Assembly (NCBI RefSeq): GCF_944327175.1
Contig: NZ_CALVGT010000002.1
Coordinates: forward strand, 1-64,000
Reading direction: 5' to 3'
Source: an uncultured Lactobacillus sp.
Lineage (GTDB): Bacteria; Bacillota; Bacilli; Lactobacillales; Lactobacillaceae
Length of the DNA stretch: 64,000 bases
The translations under genes and the position numbers were made by a program. Positions 17,057-26,052 of this stretch are shown in pieces (position 1 is the stretch's first letter; each line of letters starts with the position of its first letter). The notes beneath the pieces are model-generated. The model was not told the DNA's origin and made no database searches. It saw only the letters and a program-made list of their open reading frames with translations.

Positions 17057-17644
17057 GTGTTCATTAGTGTTCACTTGAATATTAATGGATATGTTTTTGA
17101 ATTCGGGATGGGGGACTTGAGCTTTCCATTGATTGTCCAGGCCGGGGAAAGCGCGGCCAGTGTCAGCGGCCTGCCCAGCCAAAAGGGAGTTCAAGCTGGG
17201 GACATGGTGATTTTTGACTTGGGGATCATGAAGGACGGCTATGCTTCAGATGTCAGCCGGGCGGTGGCCCTGGGCGAAATCAGCCAGGCAAAGCGGGAAA
17301 TCTATGAGACGGTCCGGTTAGCCCAGGAGGAGGCGGCTAGGGCGGCCAGACCAGGGATGACGGCAGGTGAGCTGGACCAGGTGGCCCGCGGGGTTATCGA
17401 AGGAGCAGGCTACGGGCAGTACTTTACCCACCGCTTGGGTCACGGGATCGGGATGCAGGTCCATGAGCCGGTGAATCTGGAGCCGGGAAGCAAGCAGAAG
17501 CTGGAAGCAGGGATGTGCTTTTCCATTGAGCCGGGGATCTATTTGCCGGGCGTTGGCGGCGTCAGAATTGAGGACTGCGGGTGTCTTGATGAAGACGGCT
17601 TCCACCCCTTTACCAAGACCGGGAAAGATTTGTTGCTTTTGTGA
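17057..17644 (+). pseudogene. M24 aminopeptidase (Xaa-Pro type) remnant, N-terminal domain missing
   Basis: The C-terminal catalytic domain of a Xaa-Pro dipeptidase/aminopeptidase. All five metal ligands of the pita-bread fold remain: Asp54 (VIFDLG), Asp65 (YASDVSR), His129 (RLGHGIG), Glu158 (SIEPGIY) and Glu172 (VRIEDCG), counting from the ATG at 17057. The N-terminal half (about 170 residues) of normal PepP/PepQ is absent, and the first dozen codons look like element or junction DNA without a ribosome site. Truncation is at the right edge of the TnpB element. The reading frame itself is intact, so a recent loss is likely; residual activity is unlikely. Confidence 0.78.
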
Positions 17645-17645
17645 G

Positions 17646-17684
17646 CAAAAAGGCCAAGTGCTTTCACACTTGACCTTTTTGCTT
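17646..17684. terminator. bidirectional terminator
   Basis: AAAAAGGCCAAGTG/CACTTGACCTTTTT hairpin between the convergent M24 remnant and NUDIX gene, with A and T runs on both sides. Confidence 0.82.
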
Positions 17685-17700
17685 CTCTTGCTTACTAGTC

Positions 17701-18225
17701 TTATCTTCTCTCATTAAGCAGCCGCCACTTGAGCCAGGCTGCCTGGCCAGCCCCGTGGGCGAATTCACCTTTGACGATCAAATCTTCCAGCTGGTCGACA
17801 GAGACGATCTCCATCTTGATCTCTTCCAGAATCTCTCTTTTTGGCTGAGCCATTTTTTTGGCCCGGCAGGCAAAAAGGGTGATCTTCTCATTGGTTGATC
17901 CAAAAGAAGGGTAGGTGAAACCGAGTTCTGTCAGCTGGCTGGCCTCATAGCCCGTTTCTTCCAGCAGCTCTCTTCTAGCTGCCTGACTGGGCTCTTCTCC
18001 CTCATCAATGCCGCCGCTGGGGAATTCATATTGCCAGCTGCCAACGGGATGCCGGTATTCCTTTAAGAGCAAGACGTAGTCATCATCAACGAAGGGGATG
18101 ATGGAAATCCCGAAGCCGATTGTAACGTAGGAATATGGGGCTATTTTCCCGTCCTTGGCCACCTGCTCCTGAATGACCGTGAAGCGGTCCGCCTTGATAG
18201 TTTCTTTCTTGACTACTTTGTACAT
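17701..18225 (-). CDS. NUDIX hydrolase, ADP-ribose pyrophosphatase-like
   Basis: A 174-residue NUDIX enzyme that should split a nucleoside diphosphate linked to another group, most likely ADP-ribose to AMP and ribose-5-phosphate. The NUDIX box is complete: G-G-I-D-E-G-E-E-P then RELLEETGY, which carries the Mg-binding glutamates. The flanking PVGSWQYEFPSGG and the Pro-rich strand after the box match the ADPRase group. It is a single gene between two terminators. A second, different NUDIX protein lies at 27167. The substrate is assigned by family only. Confidence 0.85.
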   Translation of the reverse strand: MYKVVKKETIKADRFTVIQEQVAKDGKIAPYSYVTIGFGISIIPFVDDDYVLLLKEYRHPVGSWQYEFPSGGIDEGEEPSQAARRELLEETGYEASQLTELGFTYPSFGSTNEKITLFACRAKKMAQPKREILEEIKMEIVSVDQLEDLIVKGEFAHGAGQAAWLKWRLLNERR

Positions 18226-18295
18226 TTTTTGCCTGCCACCAATCTCTTTAAAAATCAGTTCAATTGTAGCAAGAAAAACAGTTAAAGTACAAAAA

Positions 18296-18325
18296 TAGCA
18301 GACCAGACGGTCTGCTATTTTCAGT
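18296..18325 (-). terminator. terminator of the oppA-like gene
   Basis: AAAATAGCAGACC/GGTCTGCTATTTT hairpin downstream of the minus-strand lipoprotein gene; T run on the minus strand. It may also insulate the NUDIX gene. Confidence 0.78.
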
Positions 18326-18356
18326 GATTCAGTTTGTTAGCCTCTAGGGACGGACA

Positions 18357-19976
18357 CTAGTTAATAGAAGCGTACTTGAAGTCCCAGTGGTCGCGCAGGT
18401 TTACCAAGCCCTTGATGCTTGGACGGACGATCCAGGCACTGGTGCTTGAGTAAAGTGGTGAAATACCAACGTCTTTCAGCAGAACACCTTCAGCCTTGGA
18501 CAGGTCGCTCCAGCGTTCAGAGTCTGAGCCAGTAGTCTTTGAAGCCGCGATCAGCTTGTCGTATTCCTTGTTGGACCACTTGCCGCCGTTTTGGGCGTTG
18601 GTGGAAGTCATCAAGTCCAGGAAGGAGATAGGGTCGCTGAAGTCGGCACCCCAGGCAGAAACAACCATGTCGAAGTTAAGCGCGTCAGTTCTGGCCAGAC
18701 GGGTCTTGAATGGCAGGTTCTGGGTGGTGATGGAGACTTGCGGCAGAGTTTCCTGGATGTTTGACTGCATTGCTTCAGTAGACTTCTTGGCACCGTCGGT
18801 GTCGTCTGACAAAAGCTTGAAGCTCAGCTTGGAAACGCCAAGTTCCTTCATACCTTGCTTAAGGTACTTTTGAGCTTCCTTCTTGTTGTAGTAAGTGTAG
18901 GCTTCGTCACTCTTGGAAATCAGGCTGGTGTAGTCCTTGCCGTTAACCGTGGTCAGCTTAGCTGGAGTGAAGGTGTGAGCTACAGTGTTGCTGCCGCCCA
19001 GGACCTTGGTCAGGCTTTCCCGGTTGATGGCCATGGAAAGGGCCTTGCGGATGTTGGCGTTTTGCAGGTACTTGTTCTTAGCCTGGTTGAATTGGATGTA
19101 GAAGGTAGTCCCACGTGGGTAGAGAGCATAGCCCTTTACGCTCTTAAGCTGCTTGCTTTGTTCAGCGTCCAGGGCTACAGCGTCAAGCTTGTTTGACTGG
19201 TAGAGGTTGTAAGCAGTTGACGGGGTCTTTTGCACGCTGTAGTTGACCGCGTCCAGCTTGACATTCTTCTTGTCCCAGTAGTATGGGTTCTTCTTGAGCT
19301 TCCAGGACAGGTTTGACCCGCTCCAGCCGCTCATCACGTATGGTCCGTTGTAGACCATGTACTTGGAGGCAGTACCGTACTTGGAGCCGTACTTCTTGAC
19401 TGCCTTTTCGTTTTGCGGGAAGAAGCTCCCGAAGGCCATCAAGTTGTTGAAGTAAGGAATCCGCCGGTCCAGAGTTACGACCAGCTTGTACTTGCCAATG
19501 GCCTTAATCCCCAAAGTTTCCGGCTTCTTCTTGCCGTTTTGGATGTCCATGGCGTTCTTGATGCCTTCAAACAGGTAAGCGTATTGAGAAGCAGTCTTTG
19601 GGTCAACCGTTCTGCGCCATGAGTAGACGAAGTCTTGCGCGGTTACTGGGTCACCGTTGGACCACTTGTTGTCCTTACGGAGAGTAAAGGTGTAAGTCTT
19701 CCCGTCCTTAGACACCTTTTCGCTGGTTGCCATGGCCTTTTCCTGGCTGCCGTCAGACTTTGCCCGGTAAAGACCTTCCATGGTGTTGATCAATTGGGTA
19801 AAGCTGGCTGAGTCAGTGGCCTTGGACAGGTCCATAGTAGGAATTTCAGCTGATTCTTCCCAGTTCAGTTCTTTTTTGTTAGATGAAGAAGATGAAGAGT
19901 TGCCGCCGCAGGCCGTCAAGGCTAATGCAGCCGTTAAGATGCTGCCGGCAGCCAAAAAAGTCTTAGTCTTTTTCAT
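18357..19976 (-). CDS. peptide ABC transporter substrate-binding lipoprotein (OppA family)
   Basis: A 539-residue extracellular binding protein anchored to the membrane. The signal peptide MKKTKTFLAAGS... ends in the lipobox LTAC, with Cys23 as the lipidated residue, followed by a Ser-rich linker. The SBP_bac_5 signature is seen in YTFTLRKDNKWSNGDPVTAQDFVYSW near residue 95. It captures oligopeptides for import. The permease and ATPase genes (oppBCDF) are not in this window, so it is an orphan binding protein. AAGGAGG stands 5 bases before the ATG, and a TACAAT -10 box is at 20019-20014 on the same strand. An OppA fragment at 38791 is a separate decayed copy. Confidence 0.92.
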   Translation of the reverse strand: MKKTKTFLAAGSILTAALALTACGGNSSSSSSNKKELNWEESAEIPTMDLSKATDSASFTQLINTMEGLYRAKSDGSQEKAMATSEKVSKDGKTYTFTLRKDNKWSNGDPVTAQDFVYSWRRTVDPKTASQYAYLFEGIKNAMDIQNGKKKPETLGIKAIGKYKLVVTLDRRIPYFNNLMAFGSFFPQNEKAVKKYGSKYGTASKYMVYNGPYVMSGWSGSNLSWKLKKNPYYWDKKNVKLDAVNYSVQKTPSTAYNLYQSNKLDAVALDAEQSKQLKSVKGYALYPRGTTFYIQFNQAKNKYLQNANIRKALSMAINRESLTKVLGGSNTVAHTFTPAKLTTVNGKDYTSLISKSDEAYTYYNKKEAQKYLKQGMKELGVSKLSFKLLSDDTDGAKKSTEAMQSNIQETLPQVSITTQNLPFKTRLARTDALNFDMVVSAWGADFSDPISFLDLMTSTNAQNGGKWSNKEYDKLIAASKTTGSDSERWSDLSKAEGVLLKDVGISPLYSSTSAWIVRPSIKGLVNLRDHWDFKYASIN

Positions 19977-20351
19977 GTTGTCCTCCTTGAAAAGTTTACA
20001 TTATCAAACACTAATTGTAGTCTAACAGAAAATACACAAAAAGAAACGCTTTCTTGCGACTATGAGCTGAAGATGAGGCGGGGCTAAAACCGTTGTTAAA
20101 GCAACCAGCAAGAAATTGAAGATAACTTTAAGTATTAGTTCATTTGCTAGAAAACGATCTTAGTCTAACTTAAAAGCAGAATCGGCTGACTATTTAAAGG
20201 ATGAAAGAAAACTAAAAAAGTATAGTAAAGAACTAGGCCAAAGATAAAGGGACAAAATTTTGCTTTTTCTTTGTTTTTACCTTGACGAAAGAGCTGATCC
20301 GTTATACACTAACAGTGTATTAGATTGCTAGTACAGCGAAGGGGTGCGTAA
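19977..20351. other. divergent intergenic region
   Basis: 375 bases between oppA (minus) and the second GntR gene (plus). The left part holds the oppA ribosome site and TACAAT box; the right end holds TTGACG (20282-20287) and the GntR palindrome. The central 200 bases are A/T-rich with no gene, repeat or hairpin that I can support. Confidence 0.5.
20304..20320 (+). promoter_or_regulatory. operator of the second GntR-ABC module
   Basis: A perfect palindrome ATACACT-AAC-AGTGTAT, 32 bases before the GntR start and just after TTGACG. It overlaps the -10 region, as expected for autorepression. The half site AGTGTA also appears in the first module's operator (3976-3981). Confidence 0.65.
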
Positions 20352-20720
20352 ATGAAATTCAAAGACAACCTGCCGATCTACTTGCAGATTGAAGACTATA
20401 TCTACTTGCAGATCGCCCAGGGCAAGCTGCAGGCTGGCGAGAAGCTGCCTTCAGTCAGAGCCCTGGCACTTGAATTAACGGTCAACGCCAATACAGTCCA
20501 GCGGGCACTTAGAGAAATGACGGCCAAGGGCTATATTTTTACCAAGCGCGGCGAAGGCAACTTCGTTACGACCGATGAAGGCCACCTGGAGGAAATGAAG
20601 AGCAAACTGCTGAAGCAGGAGCTGGCGGCTTTCGTCAGCCGGATGGAGAAACTCGGAGTCGAAAGGGAAAGCCTGACTGGATTATTGGCCAGCTACTTAG
20701 ATGACACAAGGGAGGAATAG
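20352..20720 (+). CDS. GntR/YtrA-family transcription regulator
   Basis: A 122-residue paralogue of the regulator at 4027: winged helix-turn-helix (LPIYLQIEDYIYLQIAQGKL; LPSVRALALELTVNANTVQRALREM; GYIFTKRGEGNFV) with a short helical tail. AAGGGGTG precedes the ATG. Its stop is followed at once by the ATPase start (2 bases), so it heads a three-gene operon. Probably represses itself through the palindrome at 20304-20320. Ligand unknown. Confidence 0.88.
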   Translation: MKFKDNLPIYLQIEDYIYLQIAQGKLQAGEKLPSVRALALELTVNANTVQRALREMTAKGYIFTKRGEGNFVTTDEGHLEEMKSKLLKQELAAFVSRMEKLGVERESLTGLLASYLDDTREE

Positions 20721-20721
20721 C

Positions 20722-21420
20722 ATGAAGGCTTTGGAGATTAAGGATTTAAGCTACCACAAGAATTTAAAGACGATTTTGGAGAGAGTCAACTTGACTTTGG
20801 AGGCCGGTAAGATCGTGGCCTTAGTCGGGGCCAACGGGGCCGGCAAGACCAGCTTGATGCGGGTGATCGCGGGCCTGGCCAAGCAGTACAAGGGCGGCGT
20901 GGAGGTTTGCGGGGAAGCAGACGAAGACCGCCGCAAGCAGTACATTGCCATGACCGACAGCCTGTCCGCCTTCCGCGATTCCAGAAAGATCAAGGATGTC
21001 GCTGACTTTTACCGCCTGGTCTACCCGGACTTTGACGACAAGCAGTTTGCTGACATTCTGGAATTCATGAACTTGAATGAAGATGAAAGACTGGGCAGTC
21101 TGTCCAAGGGGATGAAAGAAAAATTGATCATCGCCCTGGTCTTCTCCCGCAAGGCCAAGCTCTACCTGCTGGACGAACCTTTCAGCGGAGTTGACGCCAT
21201 GAGCCGGAAGAAGATTATCAAGTCCATGCTGCTTTGGAAGCCGGAAGAGGCGACCCTGGTCATCAGCGACCACGTCTTAGACGAAATCGCCCCGGTGATC
21301 GATGAGGTCGTTTTGATCAAGAAGCATTCAGTCTTAGAGCAGCGCAGCGCTGAAGAAATCCGGGCTGAACACGAAAGCATCGAAGAGTGGTATGAAGGAT
21401 TTTACGAGGGGGAAGAGTAA
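20722..21420 (+). CDS. ABC transporter ATP-binding protein
   Basis: A 232-residue ATPase with Walker A GANGAGKTS near residue 36, signature LSKGMKEKL near 130 and Walker B YLLDEPFSGVD near 150, followed by the H-loop (ISDHVLDE). An upstream in-frame ATG (20701) would overlap the regulator, but GGGAGG at 20709-20714 points to the ATG at 20722. The signature LSKGM again marks the YtrB/BcrA-like exporter class. The stop TAA overlaps the permease ATG (TAATG), so the two are translationally coupled. Confidence 0.88.
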   Translation: MKALEIKDLSYHKNLKTILERVNLTLEAGKIVALVGANGAGKTSLMRVIAGLAKQYKGGVEVCGEADEDRRKQYIAMTDSLSAFRDSRKIKDVADFYRLVYPDFDDKQFADILEFMNLNEDERLGSLSKGMKEKLIIALVFSRKAKLYLLDEPFSGVDAMSRKKIIKSMLLWKPEEATLVISDHVLDEIAPVIDEVVLIKKHSVLEQRSAEEIRAEHESIEEWYEGFYEGEE

Positions 21421-22256
21421 TGATCGGTTTTAAGCAGACATTCGCGGCCATGTTCAAGGAAAAGAGCCGGACAACCTGGCTCAGCCTGGGCATCGAGGCA
21501 GTTTTTATCCTCTTGGTCAGCTTGTATTTCGACATCAGATACGGCTTTGGCAGTGACTCTGCCGGAGTTGGCATCGGGATTAGCGCGATGGTGATCTTCT
21601 GCATGTGCATCTGGTACCAAATTGACGTGATTATGGCGGCCTACCGGATCAACCGGTCCCAGACCTGGCGGCAAGTGCCGGTAACGGCCGGCAACTTCTT
21701 GACGGCCAACGTGCTGACCGGGCTCGTGACCGCGGTTATCTTTGCCTTAGCTAACCTCTTGATCTTCGTAATTGTCCTGCTGCCATTTATTTTTGGCGGG
21801 GAGATGCGGATCGATTCTCAAGCAGTAGCGACTTTCCAGCCTTACGTCTCCAGCATCATCAGCTGGGGCCTTTACATGGCCTTGTTTGCCCTGGTCAGCT
21901 TTATCAGCGGCATCTGCTTCTGGCTGCTCATCACTGAATCAGCCAGTGTCTTGGGGGACTTCCTGCCTTTGAAGGGGAGAACGAGCAAGTTTGCCAAGGC
22001 AGTTATCCTGCTGGCCCTGCTGGCTCTCTTGTCCTGGGGCAGCAGCAGCATCTTGGGCGCGGTCATTCGCATGGTTTCAAATTTCGGCTTTGACTTCAAC
22101 TTTGTCATTGACAATACTGGCCTGCACACGTCTCATACCGACCTGGGCTTGCCGGTCATCAGCTGGCTCTACATGCTGGCTCAAATTGTCTACGTGGCCG
22201 TCTTGTGGGCAGCGGAATACTTCGTCTTCAAGAAGGGCGTTGAAGCCAAGAAATAA
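21420..22256 (+). CDS. ABC transporter permease
   Basis: A 278-residue membrane protein with about six hydrophobic helices, the partner of the ATPase upstream (one-base overlap). It begins with a short cytoplasmic stretch (MIGFKQTFAAMFKEKSRTTWLS) and has the motif YRINRSQTWRQVPVTAGNF after the second helix, similar in place to the permease at 5265. It lacks the large C-terminal soluble domain of that paralogue. Substrate unknown. The operon ends at the terminator at 22276. Confidence 0.82.
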   Translation: MIGFKQTFAAMFKEKSRTTWLSLGIEAVFILLVSLYFDIRYGFGSDSAGVGIGISAMVIFCMCIWYQIDVIMAAYRINRSQTWRQVPVTAGNFLTANVLTGLVTAVIFALANLLIFVIVLLPFIFGGEMRIDSQAVATFQPYVSSIISWGLYMALFALVSFISGICFWLLITESASVLGDFLPLKGRTSKFAKAVILLALLALLSWGSSSILGAVIRMVSNFGFDFNFVIDNTGLHTSHTDLGLPVISWLYMLAQIVYVAVLWAAEYFVFKKGVEAKK

Positions 22257-22275
22257 GCAAATCAGATTAAATGAC

Positions 22276-22302
22276 AAATGCCTGCCTTTGGCGGGCATTT
22301 TT
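22276..22302 (+). terminator. terminator of the second GntR-ABC operon
   Basis: AAATGCCTGCC-TTTG-GCGGGCATTT with T's after the stem. Confidence 0.82.
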
Positions 22303-22400
22303 GCTTGCCGTTAGGGCCGTATTTGCCGGTAAAGATTGAATTTTTTCCTTATTGCTAGTAAACTTAATAAGTTGAAGAATAGTAAGAAAGAGGCATAATT

Positions 22401-23903
22401 TTGGCTAATAAGAAAATCCGCGTGAGATACGCTCCGTCACCAACTGGCCACTTGCACATTGGTAACGCGCGTACTGCTCTGTTTAACTATCTGTTTGCAC
22501 GTCACAACAAGGGGACTTTGGTTCTGAGAATCGAAGACACTGACACCGCCAGAAACGTTGAAGGCGGGGCTGAATCTCAAATCGAAAACCTGCACTGGCT
22601 GGGGATCGACTGGGATGAAGGCCCGGACGTCGGCGGGGACTACGGCCCTTACAAGCAGTCCGAAAGAAAGGACATCTACCAAAAGTACATCGACCAGCTG
22701 CTTGAAGAAGGCAAGGCTTACTACTCCTTTGAAACTGAAGAAGAACTGGAAGCCCAGCGTGAAGAACAGCGGGCCATGGGGATTGCTCCGCACTATGTCT
22801 ACGAATACGAAGGCATGACTGCTGACGAAATCAAGCAGGCGCAAGACGAAGCCCGGGCCAAGGGCCTGAAGCCGGTTGTCCGCATTCACATTCCAGAAGG
22901 CGTGACTTACGAATGGGACGACATCGTTAAGGGCCACCTGAGCTTTGAATCTGATACTATCGGTGGTGACTTCGTTATCCAAAAGCGTGACGGGATGCCA
23001 ACTTACAACTTTGCCGTCGTTATCGACGACCACTTGATGGAAATCAGCCACGTTCTCCGGGGCGATGACCACATCTCCAACACGCCAAAGCAGCTTTGCG
23101 TTTACGAAGCTTTGGGCTGGGAAGCTCCAGTCTTCGGCCACATGACTTTGATCATCAACTCCGCAACTGGCAAGAAGCTGTCAAAGCGTGACGAATCAGT
23201 TCTGCAATTCATCGAACAATACAGAGAACTTGGTTTCCTGCCAGAAGCTATGTTCAACTTCATCACTTTGCTGGGCTGGTCACCGGTTGGCGAAAGCGAA
23301 ATCTTCTCCAAGCGCGAATTCATCAAGCAGTTTGACCCGGCCCGTCTGTCCAAGTCGCCAGCTGCCTTTGACCAAAAGAAGCTGGACTGGGTCAACAACC
23401 AGTACATGAAGACTGCTGACAGAGACGAACTTTTGGACTTGGCCCTGCACAACTTGCAAGAAGCTGGCCTGGTTGAAGCTAACCCGGCTCCAGGCAAGAT
23501 GGAATGGGTAAGACAATTGGTGAACATGTACGCTAACCAAATGTCCTACACCAAGCAAATCGTTGACTTGAGCAAGATTTTCTTCACTGAAGCAGAATAC
23601 CTGACTGACGAAGAAGTGGAAGAAATCAAGAAGGACGAAGCTCGTCCGGCGATTGAAGAATTCAAGAAGCAACTCGACAAGCTGGACAACTTCACGGCTA
23701 AGAAGATCATGGGCGCTATCATGGCTACCCGGAAGGGAACTGGCATCAAGGGCCGCAAGCTCTTCATGCCAATCCGGATTGCTACTACCCGGTCAATGGT
23801 GGGCCCTGGCATCGGCGAAGCTATGGAATTGATGGGCAAGGACACGGTCATGAAGCATCTGGACTTGACCTTGAAGCAGCTTAGCGAAGCTGGCATCGAA
23901 TAA
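22401..23903 (+). CDS. gltX: glutamyl-tRNA synthetase
   Basis: A class I synthetase of 500 residues that loads glutamate onto tRNA-Glu, and in most lactobacilli also tRNA-Gln for later amidation. The start is TTG ([16 protein letters not shown]), placed 8 bases after AAGAAAGAGG. The HIGH motif is HIGN (residues about 18-21) in [17 protein letters not shown], and the KMSKS motif is KKLSKRD near residue 258. The C-terminal anticodon-binding part is complete. It is monocistronic with its own terminator. Its substrate tRNA-Glu is at 3650. Confidence 0.96.
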   Translation: MANKKIRVRYAPSPTGHLHIGNARTALFNYLFARHNKGTLVLRIEDTDTARNVEGGAESQIENLHWLGIDWDEGPDVGGDYGPYKQSERKDIYQKYIDQLLEEGKAYYSFETEEELEAQREEQRAMGIAPHYVYEYEGMTADEIKQAQDEARAKGLKPVVRIHIPEGVTYEWDDIVKGHLSFESDTIGGDFVIQKRDGMPTYNFAVVIDDHLMEISHVLRGDDHISNTPKQLCVYEALGWEAPVFGHMTLIINSATGKKLSKRDESVLQFIEQYRELGFLPEAMFNFITLLGWSPVGESEIFSKREFIKQFDPARLSKSPAAFDQKKLDWVNNQYMKTADRDELLDLALHNLQEAGLVEANPAPGKMEWVRQLVNMYANQMSYTKQIVDLSKIFFTEAEYLTDEEVEEIKKDEARPAIEEFKKQLDKLDNFTAKKIMGAIMATRKGTGIKGRKLFMPIRIATTRSMVGPGIGEAMELMGKDTVMKHLDLTLKQLSEAGIE

Positions 23904-23918
23904 GATAAAGAACAAAGG

Positions 23919-23952
23919 AAAAGACTTTTACCGTTTTGGTAAAAGCCTTTTT
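23919..23952. terminator. terminator between gltX and the YeiH-type gene
   Basis: ACTTTTACC-GTTTT-GGTAAAAGC with T's on the plus strand. It lies between convergent genes; the same sequence type recurs at 26007. Confidence 0.78.
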
Positions 23953-23985
23953 TCATGCAATCGATTAAATTGTTTGTTTTATTTT

Positions 23986-25011
23986 TTACCACAGGCCTAA
24001 GATTTGCTGCAAAAGCAGGCTGACGGCTGTGATCCCGGCCCAGCAGGAAGCGCCGAGCAGGAGGGGCTTGGCCCCGGATTTGACCAGCTTGACGATGTTG
24101 GAGTTAAGGCCGATCGCGGCCATGGCCATGACGATCATGAACTTGCTCAGCTCCTTCAAAGGCAGGAAGACCTCGGCACTTACCCCATTGGCCAGGGCAA
24201 AGGTTGTGATTAAGGAAGCCAGGACAAAGTAGAGGATGAAGGCAGGGAAGGCCCGCTTCAAGCTGAAGCTGTTGCCTCTTTGCTCCTTTTTGGCGGTGAA
24301 ATAGCCTAAGGCCAGGGTGATAGGGATGATGGCCAGGGTTCTGGTCAATTTGACGGTCACAGCCTTGTCCAGGGTTTGGCTGCCCAAATGAAACATGCTG
24401 TCCCAGGTTGCCGCCGAGGCAGTGACGGAAGAAGTATCGTTGATGGCTGTCCCGGCAAAGATGCCGAAAGAAGTCCCCGAAGTCTGGTCAAAGCCCAGGA
24501 GCTTGCCAAAGATGGGGAAGAGGATGGCGGCCAGGACGTTGAAAAAGAAGATAACAGAGATGGCCTGGGCCACTTCGTCGTCGTCAGCGTCAATAACCGG
24601 GGCGGTAGCGGCGATGGCGCTGCCCCCGCAGATGGATGAGCCAACCCCGATCAAGGTTGAGATCTTGCCGGGGATGTTTAAAGACTTGTGCAAAAGCCAG
24701 GCGAGCAAGAGAGAAGTAGAGATGGTGCAGATGATGATCGGCAGGGACTGGCGGCCAGTCTTGACGACCACCTGCAGGTCCATCCCAAAGCCCAGGAGAA
24801 CGACGGCCGTTTGCAGGATATACTTGGACGTCCACTTGATCCCGCTGGCCGCGCCTTTCTTCTCTTCCCAAAAGAGGGTGATGATCATGCCAAACAAGAT
24901 GGCGAAGACGGCGCCCCCGATGACTGGCAGGGCCTTGCCTAAGAACCAGGCGGGGGTAGCGATGGCCAGGCAGACCAGGATGCCGGTCAGATTCTTTTTA
25001 ATCCAATTCAT
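23986..25011 (-). CDS. YeiH/UPF0324-family putative sulfur-compound exporter
   Basis: A 341-residue membrane protein of about ten hydrophobic helices. The family signature is seen in [36 protein letters not shown] (about residues 122-157) and in [19 protein letters not shown] (about 185-203), a repeated inverted topology. The family has been linked to sulfonate or sulfate export and is usually next to a CysB/CysL-type LysR regulator, as here (25129, divergent). That partnership supports a regulated transporter for a sulfur compound, but the substrate is not proven. Ribosome site GGAGG lies 8 bases before the ATG on the minus strand. Confidence 0.85.
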   Translation of the reverse strand: MNWIKKNLTGILVCLAIATPAWFLGKALPVIGGAVFAILFGMIITLFWEEKKGAASGIKWTSKYILQTAVVLLGFGMDLQVVVKTGRQSLPIIICTISTSLLLAWLLHKSLNIPGKISTLIGVGSSICGGSAIAATAPVIDADDDEVAQAISVIFFFNVLAAILFPIFGKLLGFDQTSGTSFGIFAGTAINDTSSVTASAATWDSMFHLGSQTLDKAVTVKLTRTLAIIPITLALGYFTAKKEQRGNSFSLKRAFPAFILYFVLASLITTFALANGVSAEVFLPLKELSKFMIVMAMAAIGLNSNIVKLVKSGAKPLLLGASCWAGITAVSLLLQQILGLW

Positions 25012-25128
25012 TTCTTTTTGCCTCCAGATATTTTTTGAACATGCTTTAGTATAGTAGTAAAATGGTAGAAAATAAAATTATAGATTATTATCTGTCGATA
25101 AAGCAAAATTATTATAAAGGGGCAGGGG

Positions 25129-26004
25129 ATGCTGGATTTTCGCGTCAAAACATTTTTAACGGTCTGTGAGACCATGAACTTCACACGAGCGGCTGACCGC
25201 CTGCATGTGACCCAGCCGGCGGTGTCCCAGCACATCCGCTATTTGGAGAAGGAGTACCAGGTCAAGCTTTTCAGCTACCAGGGCAAGAAACTGATCTTGA
25301 CCGCGGCGGGAGAGAAACTCCGCCAGGCCATGCGGCAGATGCAGAGCGATGAGCGCCTGCTTAAAGCAGAAATTGAGCAGGCTGACCTGCCGCCGGTCCG
25401 CTTTGGGGTAACCATGACCATTGGGGAATACGCCTTAGCCCGGCCCCTCAGCCGCTTTTTAAAAGACCATCCCCAAAGCAATGTGGAAGTCGTCTATGGC
25501 AACACCCAGTTTTTGACCAAGAAACTGGATGAGGGGGACCTGGATTTTGCCTTGGTAGAAGGAGACCCGGCCAGGGGCTATGCCAGCCTGCGCTACCAAA
25601 GCGAGGACTTCATCGCCGTCTGCTCGCCAGATTTGGCTTTTGCCAAGGAGCCGGACCAGATTGCTGACCTTTTTGACCAGCGCCTTTTGGTTAGGGAACC
25701 GGGCTCAGGGACCAGGAAGATCCTGGAAGACAGCTTAGGCGCCCAGGGGCGGGAACTGAGCGACTTCAAGCAGTATGTCCAGGTCGGCAACATGCAGATG
25801 ATCACCCAGCTGCTTTTGGCCAACTGCGGGGTCTCTTTCTTGTATCAGACCGCCGTCAGTGACCTTTTAAAGACAGGAAAGCTGCGGAAGTTAAATTTGC
25901 GGGACTTCCAGATCTGCCATGACTTCACTTTTATCTGGGAGAAGAGCAGCCTCTACGCCGACCGCCACCGGCAGATCTGCGAGGAACTTAAGGCAAGCAG
26001 ATAA
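25129..26004 (+). CDS. LysR-family transcription regulator
   Basis: 291 residues. The N-terminal winged helix-turn-helix is complete (FLTVCETMNFTRAADRLHVTQPAVSQHIRYLEKEY, residues 8-42), and the remainder is the periplasmic-binding-like effector domain. It is divergent from the YeiH-type gene with 117 bases between the starts, the usual arrangement for a LysR protein controlling its neighbour. The co-inducer is unknown; CysL-like acetylserine or sulfur signals are a family-based guess. It ends at a terminator shared with the next, convergent remnant. Confidence 0.9.
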   Translation: MLDFRVKTFLTVCETMNFTRAADRLHVTQPAVSQHIRYLEKEYQVKLFSYQGKKLILTAAGEKLRQAMRQMQSDERLLKAEIEQADLPPVRFGVTMTIGEYALARPLSRFLKDHPQSNVEVVYGNTQFLTKKLDEGDLDFALVEGDPARGYASLRYQSEDFIAVCSPDLAFAKEPDQIADLFDQRLLVREPGSGTRKILEDSLGAQGRELSDFKQYVQVGNMQMITQLLLANCGVSFLYQTAVSDLLKTGKLRKLNLRDFQICHDFTFIWEKSSLYADRHRQICEELKASR

Positions 26005-26006
26005 GA

Positions 26007-26046
26007 AAAGGGCTTTTACCAAAATGAGGTAAAAGTCCTTTTTTCT
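26007..26046. terminator. bidirectional terminator
   Basis: GGGCTTTTACC-N7-GGTAAAAGTCC with A's and T's on the two sides, between convergent genes. It resembles the terminator at 23919. Confidence 0.82.
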
Positions 26047-26052
26047 ATATAG

